The translations under genes and the position numbers were made by a program. The notes below the pieces were generated by a model. It searched no databases. It was given only the letters and a program-made list of their open reading frames with translations, and was not told the origin of the DNA. DNA of 64,000 bases, taken from assembly GCA_905250025.1 (NCBI GenBank), contig CAJNOJ010000046.1, positions 248,001-312,000 on the forward strand, in the 5' to 3' direction. Positions 1-10,170 of the stretch are shown here, in pieces. The stretch's first letter is position 1. Each line of letters opens with the position of its first letter. Source of the DNA: Adineta ricciae. Taxonomy: Eukaryota; Rotifera; Eurotatoria; Adinetida; Adinetidae.

Positions 1-555
1 AATGCTCCCGGCAATTAGACACCAATTGATCAATTAATGAACAAAACATAGCCATGAGCTATTTAATTTCGTATCTCTCGTAAACAATTGCAGATATACA
101 ACGATTCCTGCATTTTCCTCAAGATATTCAATCCCATTTAAACGTTTTGCTTTTCATTAAGCAGAGTGATTCTTTGTTCTCCTTGGAACTCGAATGCGTA
201 TCTCATCTACGTGCAAAGTAGCTCATTTGTTTAATGAACACATCTTGAGAGAAGAAGAAAGAAAAGAAAGAAATCTAATCGAATTGCTTCGTGTTCTTTT
301 TATATTCTCGGTGCCATATGGATACATCGAGCTCATCTCGACAAGAAAATGAAATTGAACATTGATTTGATTTTTTTAATGTATGCAAGCTGTGCAGCAT
401 TAGTTTGTCATCCATAAGATATAGACATCGAGTACAATACAAATAGTGAAACGATTATTGTTCAAGCTGATGCCCAAGTGAACATCGATTAGTTATCTTT
501 AGTAAGAAAATGCAAAAGAAAATGACTTCATTCATCGAAATTCTTTGCCAGTAGT
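1..555. other. No gene recognised at window start
   Basis: No convincing coding exon is visible in these bases on either strand. The missing amino-terminal domains of the amine oxidase that follows should lie upstream, but nothing here matches them. The sequence is AT-rich with purine-rich stretches around 250-275. Confidence 0.5.
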
Positions 556-637
556 GTGCTCGAGAATTCCTCTGGAAAAGATTTACTCGTCTTACTCCTG
601 TTTTCGAAGATTGATCCACTAAATTGCCAATCAATTG

Positions 638-638
638 N
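638..638. other. Ambiguous base (N)
   Basis: The only N noticed in the window. It lies at the 5' edge of recognisable amine oxidase coding sequence and coincides with a change of open frame, so it may mark a sequencing error or an assembly join. Confidence 0.9.
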
Positions 639-640
639 TC

Positions 641-2140
641 AAATCACCAAACAATGTACCATATTTTCCGGATGGTGTCCGAAAAGATTTGAGACCTTTT
701 GTCGTTACCCAACCCGAAGGTCCTTCATTTCAGATCGACGGCTATCAGATTACATGGCAAAAATGGCGCCTTCGACCTGGCTATACAGTTCGAGAAGGTG
801 AAACAGATGAAAATACATTTATTCAACTCATTTGAATCGTTCTTTATTAGGTTTAACAATGAATATGGTGGAATATTACGATCAAAATCGTTGGCGACCG
901 ATTTTTCATCGAGCTGCCATTGATGAAATGTGGGTGCCGTATGCTGATGCAAGTCCATCGCATAGTTATAAGAACGCATTCGATGTTGGTGAAGCTGGTC
1001 TTGGTTTACTAGCAAACAGTTTAGTACTCGGTTGTGACTGCCTTGGTGAAATCCGCTATATGGATGTCGTCGTCAATAACAATCAAGGGCAAGCTTTGCT
1101 ATTGAAAAACGCAATTTGTATTCATGAGGAGGATATTGGATTACTTTGGAAACACACTGAGTATTAGAAATTCTTCATTTCTTTCGATAAGATGCTAAAT
1201 ATATCCTTTATTGATTAGATTTGTTGATCAACGTACTCAATGCCGTCGTTCCAGACGTCTTGTCGTTTCGTCAGTTATTACCGTTGGTAATTATGAATAT
1301 GGTCTCTTCTGGTACTTTTTTCAAGATGGTACCATTCAATTCGAAGGCAAACTCACCGGAATCATTGCTCCAGGTGAGAAAAAAAAAGAAAAATCGATGA
1401 TAAAACCTAGATGAATATTGATTTCAGGTGCTTATGAAATCGGTAAACCACCCGTATCCGGTGGAATGGTAGCTGAGGGTGTGTATGGTCCACATCATCA
1501 ACATTTTTTTAATATGCGTATTCATTGGATGTTGGACGGTGTCGCCAATTCTCTCGTGGAAATCAATTGTGAACCGATAGAAAAAGGAGAGAAGAATCCA
1601 GCTGGAAATGCTTGGATGGCGAAAGAAACAATTCTGAAAACAGTTGGTGAAGCACGACGATGTCACGATGAAAGAAAAGGTCGCTATTGGAAAGTTATTA
1701 ATTCCCAAGTTACCAATCATGTTGGTCAACCAGTTGCTTACAAGTTAGTTCCATCTGGTCCAGCATGCTTTCCATTATGTGACATCGATTCACCACAAGG
1801 TCGGCGAGGTGCATTTGCGCGTAACCATATGTGGGGAACACGTTATCGTCCCGATGAACTTTATGTCGCTGGTTTCTTTTCTAATCAATCAAAAGGTGAC
1901 GATGGTATCACTGTTTATAGTGAACAACATAAAGATGAATCATTAGTTGATAGTGATCTTGTTACTTGGTACACATTCGGTGTTAACCATGTTGTTCGAT
2001 CAGAAGATTGGCCTGTGATGCCGGTTGAAACGGTTGGCTTCCGTTTACAACCGGTAGGATTTTTTGCAGGTAGTGCAGCTATGGATGTTCCACCATCGAC
2101 TCCGAAGAACTGTCATGGAGATAGTTGTTCTAAACAATAG
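641..2140 (+). CDS. Copper amine oxidase, catalytic domain, 5' end incomplete
   Basis: Primary-amine oxidase (copper and topaquinone enzyme), which oxidises primary amines to aldehydes with release of H2O2 and ammonia. Exons: about 641-797, 851-1160, 1219-1373, 1428-2140; introns 53-58 bp. Seen: the linker motif QPEGPSF, the catalytic-base region NAFDVGEAG, the cofactor motif VGNYEYG (tyrosine codon 1292-1294, the residue that becomes topaquinone), the copper ligands in GPHHQHFF and the third ligand in GVNHVVRSEDWPVMP. All catalytic residues are therefore present. Stop at 2138-2140, followed by AATAAA at 2154-2159. The family's amino-terminal domains (usually 200-400 residues) are not found. 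The frame closes just upstream of an ambiguous base at 638; dropping that base joins it to an open frame running back to about 556, but that stretch does not resemble the family. The gene is either broken by an assembly fault or truncated. Confidence 0.9.
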
Positions 2141-2517
2141 CTTCTACCGTTTTAATAAAGAAGCATAAGTTTTGCAAACGAATAGATTACATTTCGAATG
2201 TACTGTTACACGTATACGATGTTGTAGATGACAAAATATCACGCAAGCAATTTTTTTAATACCTCCTGCATAGAACTATGATAAGTAGCGTCCTCTATTT
2301 TTATCACTAGAAAGCTTTTTAGTGTATTCTTTATCTATTTATGTCGTTTCGATTCTGTTTTTTTTATGGCATCATATTTCACCATGTTGTACGGAAAAAC
2401 ATCGATTCTACTCTTCTTTTTCGTATGTTAGATAGATATTCATTCAATTGATTAATAAATCATACCAATCTGGATGGTGTTTGCTATTCTGACTGACTGA
2501 CTAACAGTAATATTGAC
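2141..2517. other. Intergenic, amine oxidase to ATG4
   Basis: The AATAAA at 2154-2159 probably ends the amine oxidase transcript. The rest is T-rich with a short CTGACTGACTGACTAACAG stretch just before the ATG4 start. No gene seen. Confidence 0.6.
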
Positions 2518-4369
2518 ATGTTCTTGGTCTTTGTTCTATTGTTAATATTCATTGTTATCTGTTATAAACTTCGACTTTTTAACTGGTTTTTAACTCTCAT
2601 ACGAGAGTGTTATTTTTATATTAGATTTCATGTTCATCGTGATAAACTGTTGCGAACAATGAATAGTGCGGGTGAGAAAGACAACTCAACAATCAATTTC
2701 ATGAAATCATGTTTCGTTGTTTCAGCATTCAATTTGGCCGCTTCGATGTTTGAAAGTTCGGCTGTTGATGGTAACAGTTTGGCAGCCACCGACACTGATT
2801 TGTACATTCTCGGCATCAAATATCGAACGTCAAACGGTATGCACGATTAATGTTAGATAAACGATTGCATCTAAAACATGCACTTCTTAGATTTGTGTGC
2901 TATTAATGATGATGTTATCAGTAGATTTTGGTTTACATATCGAAGTGGATTTGCTCCGATTGGTAAAGAAGATTTCCAAAAACCGGATTGAGTAATATCT
3001 GTTCGAAAATTATTTAGGAGGACCATCAGGTCCAACGAAAGATACAGGTTGGGGCTGTATGATGCGTTGTGGTCAAATGATGTTGGCCGAAGCTTATCTT
3101 CGCTTCTTTATACCAGCTGGTCGATGTACGTAAGGAAAAAAACGATGTCTAACTACAACAAGATTTCGTTTCTTCAATAGATTTTCGATGGCGACAGAAC
3201 TTAACTGATTCAACATATTCGGAGATACTGAACATGTTCACCGATCGACGTCATTCCACATATTCAATTCATCAAATCGGTTTGTAATGTTAGTGAATAC
3301 ATTCATCGGAAATTATTGTTTTTGTGTTATTTATTCATTTTAGTTCTAATGGGAAATTCCGAAGGAAAGAGTATTGGTCAATGGTTCGGTCCAAACACAA
3401 TTGCACAAGTTCTACGGTGGGATCATGTGGATTTTTAGGAAGGAAACAACTTGTCTTTGTTTATAGACGAATCGCTTCAAATGAATTTGATAAACAAGTA
3501 TATGTTCATGTTGCCATGGACAATACGTTGATTCTTGATGAAATACGTGAGTTATTCTGATCAATTTCAACATCAACAAGCAATTACGAAATATTCTTAG
3601 GTAAATTGTGTCAAATAAACACTCAAATACCAAATTTAATCAAGAAATCCAATGATTCACAAACAACTTGGAAACCATTAGTGATCATCATACCTCTGAG
3701 ATTAGGTCTAAATGACGTCAACACAGAGTATATCGAACAATTAAAAGTAAAATTCTTTCTTTGAAGATCGAAAAATCCACTCATCACCTATTTCTCTAGT
3801 TCTGTTTTCGTTTACCTCAAACATTGGGATTCATTGGTGGAAAACCGAATCATGCCCACTACTTCATTGGCTATGTTGAAACTGATGACCTTCTGTATCT
3901 TGATCCACATGTCACCCAAGCTCATGTAGATACTAACGCGATGTCAAATGATTCATCATACCATTGCGATAAACTCAATCGAATGAAATTCGCTGGACTC
4001 GATCCATCTCTTGCTTTAGTAAGTAAAGCATTTCAATTGATTGGTAAAAGAAAGTGCTTCATCTGATGTTATTTGTTAGGCATTTGCATGCAAAACCGAA
4101 AGTGAATTTGTTGATTTGATTGCTAAATTACGTCAAGTAAGCATCGGCAGACTTTTTTCCTCTAAAAACTAAAGAAATCTTTTGACTGTCCAGAATCTTC
4201 CTTCACGACCAATGTTTGAAATATGTGAATCGAATCCATTTGATGCACTAGCAGAGCAAACCGATGAACACGAGGGTAACAACTCCTGATTTCTCTGAAT
4301 TCATCTTCAATTTTCCGTTTTCTTCTAGTGCTAACTTTCGATTCGGATGATGATTTCGAACTTGTCTAA
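2518..4369 (+). CDS. ATG4: ATG4 cysteine protease (autophagy)
   Basis: Cysteine protease that trims the carboxyl end of ATG8/LC3 proteins and removes them from lipid. Eleven exons: 2518-2836, 2891-2962, 3018-3125, 3181-3279, 3344-3416, 3467-3546, 3601-3746, 3800-4018, 4080-4136, 4194-4275, 4329-4369; introns 50-64 bp; 431 aa. Seen: catalytic Cys in DTGWGCMMRCGQM (codon 3056-3058), EGKSIGQWFGPNT, AMDN, and catalytic Asp/His in YLDPH (about 3902-3910). The protein ends DDDFELV, an acidic stretch and aromatic-x-x-aliphatic motif like the terminal LC3-interacting motif of vertebrate ATG4B. The first ATG gives a strongly hydrophobic start (MFLVFVLLLIFIVICYKL); a second ATG at 2659 gives 384 aa, closer to the family's usual length, so the true start is uncertain. 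Confidence 0.95.
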
Positions 4370-4560
4370 TAATTCATTTTCCTTTCTTTTTTTATATATT
4401 TTTCTTTCTTCAGTGTTTAATATATCTATATATAAAAGCGAAATAAATAAATATATATTTTTTGTTTCTCTTTCTTTCTTTAATCACATGTCAATGCATG
4501 AAGCAAGCACAATTGAATGCAATTCAGAACAGACAACAAATAGACATGGTCGATGGTGTC

Positions 4561-4570
4561 TTTTTTGTAG
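4561..4570 (+). promoter_or_regulatory. Acceptor-like site at F-box start codon
   Basis: T-rich run ending in TTTTTTGTAG, three bases before the ATG at 4574. No first exon with a matching donor is evident. It is a candidate spliced-leader trans-splice acceptor; a cis-spliced 5' UTR intron is the alternative. Confidence 0.35.
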
Positions 4571-4573
4571 AAA

Positions 4574-6538
4574 ATGAACTTCGAAGATTTACCGAGTGAA
4601 CTATGGTTTCTTATTCTTTCGTATTTATCACCTTTGGAAGCTTTCTATACATTTAATAATATAAATAATTCTCGTATTCAAGCGATCCTCACTGATATGT
4701 ACGTGATTCGACGCGATGATGATGATTATTCCTCTGCATTACGAATATCTCTCGCTCAGGTGCCATTATTTATTTATAACTTTGCTGTATCGAATCTCCT
4801 TTCGTTTTATTCGAATGTTATTCATTCGTTGACTTTATCAAATGATCGAACGCCTGGTCAGATTGCGAGTTTTCTCGACAAATATTCTTTTAAATACGAT
4901 TTTCCGTATTTGAAATGTTTGCATCTTATTGAACCAACAGCGAATGAATTCGATTTAATCGTCAATGATCTTTCCACTGTACGCAAGGTGGTTTTTCAAT
5001 CCAAAGAAATGCATTTATTCAATTCGAATACAATGCACAAACTTCTTTATTCGAAATTTTCGATTACCGATTGTCATTTAAGTCAATTTCGACAAGATTT
5101 TATTTGTCCATCTTCTTATTCTTGCATTCGAAACTTAGTGATTCACTCCTGTGATTATTTATCTTTTATCACAATACTCGATCAGTTTTCTTTATTGAAT
5201 TCTTTATCAATTCGTTCGCTCTCGATCTCACGACATGTTCAGCTCACATCAATTCATCTGATGAATCATCCGGTATTGGTTAAACATTTGAAATTACGAG
5301 CGATTAGTATTCCTTTCGATTATCTTCAAATCGTATTTCCTTATTTGGAAAACTTACGAAAATTTTCATTTGCTATTCTGTGCAACGAAGGTTCGTCTGA
5401 TGATTTATGTCATATTGCTCATCCTATTTGCTTCTTCCTAGGTTTTGATTATGTTAATAGTGATAAATGGCAAATGATTATTGGTAATTATTGGCCATTG
5501 TTAGAAAAATTTGAGATCTATAGTGAATTGTGGCATTTAACACCGTTTGATATCGATGAACTTTATCCACAGTTATGGGCATTTCGAAATCACTCATTTT
5601 GGGTCGAGCGACAAATGCAGTTTATTGTTGATTTTTATCAAGACAAGAGTGATTTTAATCTGATTTTTTATTCCAGTCCATATCAGGACGAGAAATTCTC
5701 GAATCAGTAAGCCACATGAAGGTTTTTATCTTTCAATCTTTAGCGTGTTTGTTTTTCAAGATGGGGTTATCCGATTGAAACTGTTTTTTCTTCGTCTAAT
5801 ACAAACGATTCATTACCAATTGCAAATATCTATCGAAATGTGAATCATTTAGTTTTAACTGTTTACAATAACAAACATATGAAGAATGAACTTAGCAATT
5901 CTCCGCATGTTTTCTTAACATTAGAAACATTAACACTACAATTCGAACACAGTGTTTCGAGTGTTCTATTTGGACATTTCGCAACTAAGATAATGAATCT
6001 CAATTCTATTAAACATCTAATTCTCAACGATAGATGTCATACAGTTGCAACTTTCTCTGAACTTGTTCGACGTAAGTTCGAAAACAGGTTTTCATTAGAT
6101 TTGAAGGTCTATTTTTCAGGCCTGCCAAATATGACGAAACTTACCATTACTAGTAATCAACGAATCTTAATCAAACAGATCTTCCAAAAACGAAATGAAG
6201 GTTTGCGGACATTATTGGGTGATCGTCTTTTGTACTTGAACTTATTATACGACGGTGTGATCAACTATGAAACAGTTCAACATATACGTTTCTATTTTCC
6301 GAAATTGCAATCATTTTCAGCTTGTTTACCACATTTCGAAGATTTTCGAGATGCTATTCCAGCTTTTATATATCATATGAAATCTCTTCAGTATCTTCGG
6401 ATTGGCTTAGAAGGTGATAATGATAAGAAGAATTTCACGACGCAAGATATGTATCATTGGTTTCAACGACATAATATTGTACAAGAATTGAAATTATCGA
6501 TCGACACGTATACGAATTCGATTCATATTTGGCTATAA
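4574..6538 (+). CDS. F-box protein with long leucine-rich-like body
   Basis: Probable substrate-recognition subunit of an SCF ubiquitin ligase. Two exons, 4574-5706 and 5761-6538 (intron 54 bp), 636 aa. The F-box is at the very start (EDLPSELWFLILSYLSPLEA, about residues 3-24). The rest is a divergent series of leucine-rich segments without clear repeats, of the kind seen in the large F-box families of bdelloid rotifers. It begins 204 bp after the ATG4 stop on the same strand, with an acceptor-like sequence right before the ATG. The substrate cannot be told from sequence. Confidence 0.85.
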
Positions 6539-6596
6539 TTGAAGAAAAGATGTGTGAAAGATGGTTTTCTTGTTGTTATTGTAGTTGATATTATGT

Positions 6597-7494
6597 TTAT
6601 TCAATAAAATAATGAACGAAAAGGAAAATGGCGAGAACCGAATGGATAGAAATCGATGAAAAAGATGAAGCAGCTGATGAGCCTAATTCATTCAGGCAGA
6701 ATTGACGGCCGAGAGATGCTTGTGTTTGATTTTGAGTTAAGTTCGCACCGGAATTTTGATACGAACAGTATCGCGGCCACGGTTTGATAGCATCGATCGT
6801 ACCATTACCTGGGCTGAATGAAACATCACATAAAACATGATATATGTAGTCAAACAAATCAACTACCATTCTGTATAACCAGGTCTCTGGGATTGCCGAT
6901 GTGTGATGATGAAATGCTCTTTTTTTACGTGTCCTAGTTCAATACCACAATCTATCCAGAGTTTCACTGCACTCAATGCCGCTTGATTCGGTGCTGCCGT
7001 GCTAAAATCACCGATGATACAGATTCCTTAGAGAAAAACGACAAGGCAATGGCTTCATATGGATATAGTTTATATTGTTACCGAATGCATCGTTATTCCA
7101 ACCTGGCGCATGAGCACCTTGTCGATTCCATCCTCGTCCTTCGTAGACTTTACCGTTTTCCCCAACAAGAAAATGGTATCCAATGTCCACCCATCCTCGA
7201 TCCTTTTGATGAAAATCTTGAATCCATTTGACTCGCTCAATGCATGATACATCATCATAACAACTGAAAGTAATCTAACTGACTAAGCAATTCAATTCGA
7301 AGGAAAACTAACTTAGGTGGCTGATACGTATGATGAATAACATAGAAAGAAAACGGTTTGCTTGTCAGATTAGTTATTGATGTTGGAGGACGCGCACCCC
7401 ATCCATCTCGGCTGACAAATGGGACCTGGTCGCATGGTGATTGACCATGGGCAACAATAAAAAGTAAGAAACAAATCGCGAGTACATTGCGCAT
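6597..7494 (-). CDS. Peptidoglycan recognition protein, amidase type, probably GPI-anchored
   Basis: Binds and probably cleaves bacterial peptidoglycan (N-acetylmuramoyl-L-alanine amidase fold). Four exons (minus): 7313-7494, 7082-7263, 6867-7026, 6597-6813; introns 49-55 bp; 246 aa. Seen: signal peptide (MRNVLAICFLLFIVAHGQ), FVSRDGWGARPP, first zinc-site region YVIHHT (about residues 51-56), GYHFLVGENGKVYEGRGWN, ITHRQ and GYTECPG with the cysteine ligand (about residue 175). The His, His and Cys expected of zinc-binding, catalytically active members are all present. The last 25 or so residues are small or hydroxylated residues followed by a hydrophobic tail (SVLAIFLFVHYFIE), as in GPI-anchor signals. 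Its role is probably antibacterial defence or handling of bacterial food at the cell surface (inference). Confidence 0.92.
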
Positions 7495-8112
7495 AGTTAT
7501 TCGAAGTCGTATGCAAATGGTACGAATGTCACCACCTTCGTTTCGCTCTTAGCGAAAATCTGATTCAAAAACCAAAATATCAATATAGCATTTCGTGTTT
7601 GTCAAATCTAGGATGTGTGCAAATAAATCTCAAGAGTAGAAAATATATATATGGATTAAGAAGTAAAAGAAAAGAAGAAATAACATTCAGATTAAGTGAA
7701 ACGTCCGCGATTAGTGAAATATATTAAGTTGTTGTTTCATTATTGACAAGTCAATAATTGTCAATCTTATCAATACAATAAAATATCCATACTTCCAGAA
7801 TGATTATTCTTCGACGAATTGTTTGTTCACTTTGATTTCTTCGTTCTAAGAATGATTTTTCTACATACAAACTCCAATCAGATTAAGACAGCTGACCTTT
7901 GACAGAACATGAAAATATATTGATATTTGCCCCACATCACATTAACCGGGTGCAGTAAAGCATCGAATTTTTTCATCGTTCTGTTCACCTTCGTTCTTTT
8001 TTTTCAACATGTGCACATCACAGTTAGTGTAATGATTGTACGTCTCTCGTCCTAATGTTAAACTTCACTTACGATAACTTACGTTAGGAGAGGAAACAAA
8101 ATGTAACTGACA
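7495..8112. other. Intergenic between divergent genes
   Basis: Separates the peptidoglycan recognition protein (minus) from a glycosyltransferase (plus), so it should hold both promoters. AT-rich; no coding exon or clear motif seen. Confidence 0.5.
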
Positions 8113-9272
8113 ATGCTTCGACTTGTCATTCAATCGCTCAATCGACGTTCGCCATTGAAACGATCTCGTTGGCGTTCTCTATACCAACTATGCATTTTTC
8201 TTATTTTCTTATTGACTCTCATGCCTTTCCTGGTTTCAATATTCTACTCAATGTTTTTGCTTCAACCGAACTTTTTCGATTCTCATATCGTCGATGTAAT
8301 TATCTCATTGACAACAACTCCTGAACGATTTCACTATGAACTTCCTTTGGCAATACATTCATTGTTATGTCAAACAGAATTACCAAAGCAAATTCGAGTC
8401 TATCTGTCGCCCACTTCTCTCATAAAACAACAAGCGAACATGACGTTAGCGCAATTGAGGGGTTATGTACAAAATTTGGATTCGTCAGAAACGATGATGA
8501 AATTATTCAATGATTTGGTTGATATTTGGCTAGAAGAGGAAGATTTCGGTCCAGCGACAAAATTTCTACCGATACTCAAAGAATTCAAAGGAAGATCTCA
8601 ACCAATTCTGATTTGTGATGATGATCAATACTATCACCCGTATACTGTAGCAACATTGTATCGCTATTCAGCTCGATATCCAAAGAGTATTCTCGGTTTT
8701 CGTGGATGGCGAGGTAAAATACATTCAATCGATCATTAAAATAAACCTGAATATTCGTTCATTTAGTGCGTCAAGACCTGGTCTGGGGTGTCGGCGGTCC
8801 TTACGAAATCGCCTATCATATTATAGAATCATTCTATATTTCACAAATATATCGTGTTGGTGTCATCACTGCCAATCATGCTTATTTAATTCGTCCGTCT
8901 TTCTTCGATGAACACATTTATGATGACTTCAACAAGGTCTCGAATGACATTCGACGCGTAGATGATATTTGGATAAATGGTCAAGCATCGACACGGAATA
9001 TCAGCCGTTATGTTGTACCATCTTGTTGTTCTCATGTAACTGTTACTCGAACTCATGCTTTGGAAGAATATTTTGGACGTAATCGAATTGATCGATTAAC
9101 TGCGAACAGTCATGCATTACGATGGTTTGCTGATAGTTGGGAGAAAGATCTATGGTATAAGTTTGATGGTGAAAATGCGCCGAGATATCGGAATTGGTTC
9201 GTGTTGATCTACCGACAATGGATTTTTTTGTTACTGCAATTAAAATTTGCTATGTATTTTGGTTTCGTATAA
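8113..9272 (+). CDS. Membrane-anchored glycosyltransferase-like protein
   Basis: Predicted type II Golgi/ER membrane protein with a GT-A-like fold. Exons 8113-8713 and 8767-9272 (intron 53 bp), 368 aa. Seen: a basic amino end, one membrane segment at about residues 25-55, the entry pattern VIISLTTTPERF...IHSLLCQ (about 60-85), the acidic metal-site motif ICDDDQYY (about residue 175), then WGVGGPYEIAY and a DDIW motif. A second hydrophobic stretch lies at the carboxyl end. The pattern is that of small glycosyltransferases found in bacteria, algae and bdelloids; donor and acceptor are unknown. Foreign origin is possible but cannot be judged here. Confidence 0.7.
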
Positions 9273-9312
9273 AGAATAGATGAAGAAAACGAAAGAAAAG
9301 AGACTAGAGGTA

Positions 9313-10066
9313 TTAAAGTCGAACTGTTTCGGTGCTGGAAGAAAGTTGAAATAAAGGTGTAACATAAGCATGTAGGCTCGGCTGATTTGTCGGAATACAA
9401 ATCGCATAGTTCTGATCAACGACCGGACGAAACCAAAAGAAGGGCGTAGTTAAATAACGCACAGGTGATTGGTCATTATCTGAATAGAAATAATATTGAT
9501 CTGAAGGAGTAAGAGGCTGTCTTGGACTCTCAGGTTGGATTGTATGTCGATATTCATGATTTTGCATGGAATGATTCGGCCATTGTGACGTTGAAGTGTA
9601 ATCATGCGGTAAATCGATTGAAACGGCAAGCTCGTCGAGTCTTTGAACACGATGGTTCGGATGATTGTATACTTCATTGGTGATTGTTTGTTGTTCATTT
9701 TTCGAATCATAATAATGTTTTTCTGTTTGCTTTGCAATGGGATAGAAAACTAAAAGCGAAGTATGATAATTTTCGAATTTGAAGCATAGACTTACTATCA
9801 TAATCAGTTACAGTATCAATGATTACATCGTAATACATGGGAACGAGATTTTGATTCGTTGGATAACCAAGCTGCGCATTCGAATGTGGCGATGGTAAGA
9901 AATTCTCAGAGAAACGCTCATTTGTATAGACAAATGAAGGTGATTGTGGTGTGTTTCGGTTCGATTTCTTTTGCATCAACATCGGCGCATGGGAAATCGA
10001 ATTCGATGGAGCATGTAGAAATGCTCGCGCAACATCTCGATCAAGTGTCGATACAGATGAATACAT
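9313..10066 (-). CDS. Uncharacterised protein, low-complexity, Pro/Ser/Tyr-rich
   Basis: Two exons, 9796-10066 and 9313-9749 (intron 46 bp), 235 aa. Not recognised. No signal peptide, membrane segment or domain is seen; the protein is polar and rich in Ser, Pro, Asn, Gln and Tyr, so probably largely disordered. A short hydrophobic motif (RYLTTPFFWFRP) near the carboxyl end is the most ordered-looking part. It begins about 105 bases downstream of the GAREM-like stop on the same strand. It may be a separate gene, possibly trans-spliced, or unrecognised distal exons of that gene; an AATAAA just after the upstream stop favours a separate gene. Confidence 0.5.
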
Positions 10067-10170
10067 ATGAAAATAGGTACAGACTGATCAAGTGAACCCT
10101 TTATATATTTACATCGAAATGTTAATGTTCTGCCCTGTTTTTTAGCTAGACTGTTTTGTTTATTCTAAAT

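Noticed and set aside
3417-3466. Apparent frameshift in ATG4 after the QWFGPNT motif
   Set aside because: Explained by a 50-nt intron with good splice sites and matching phase.
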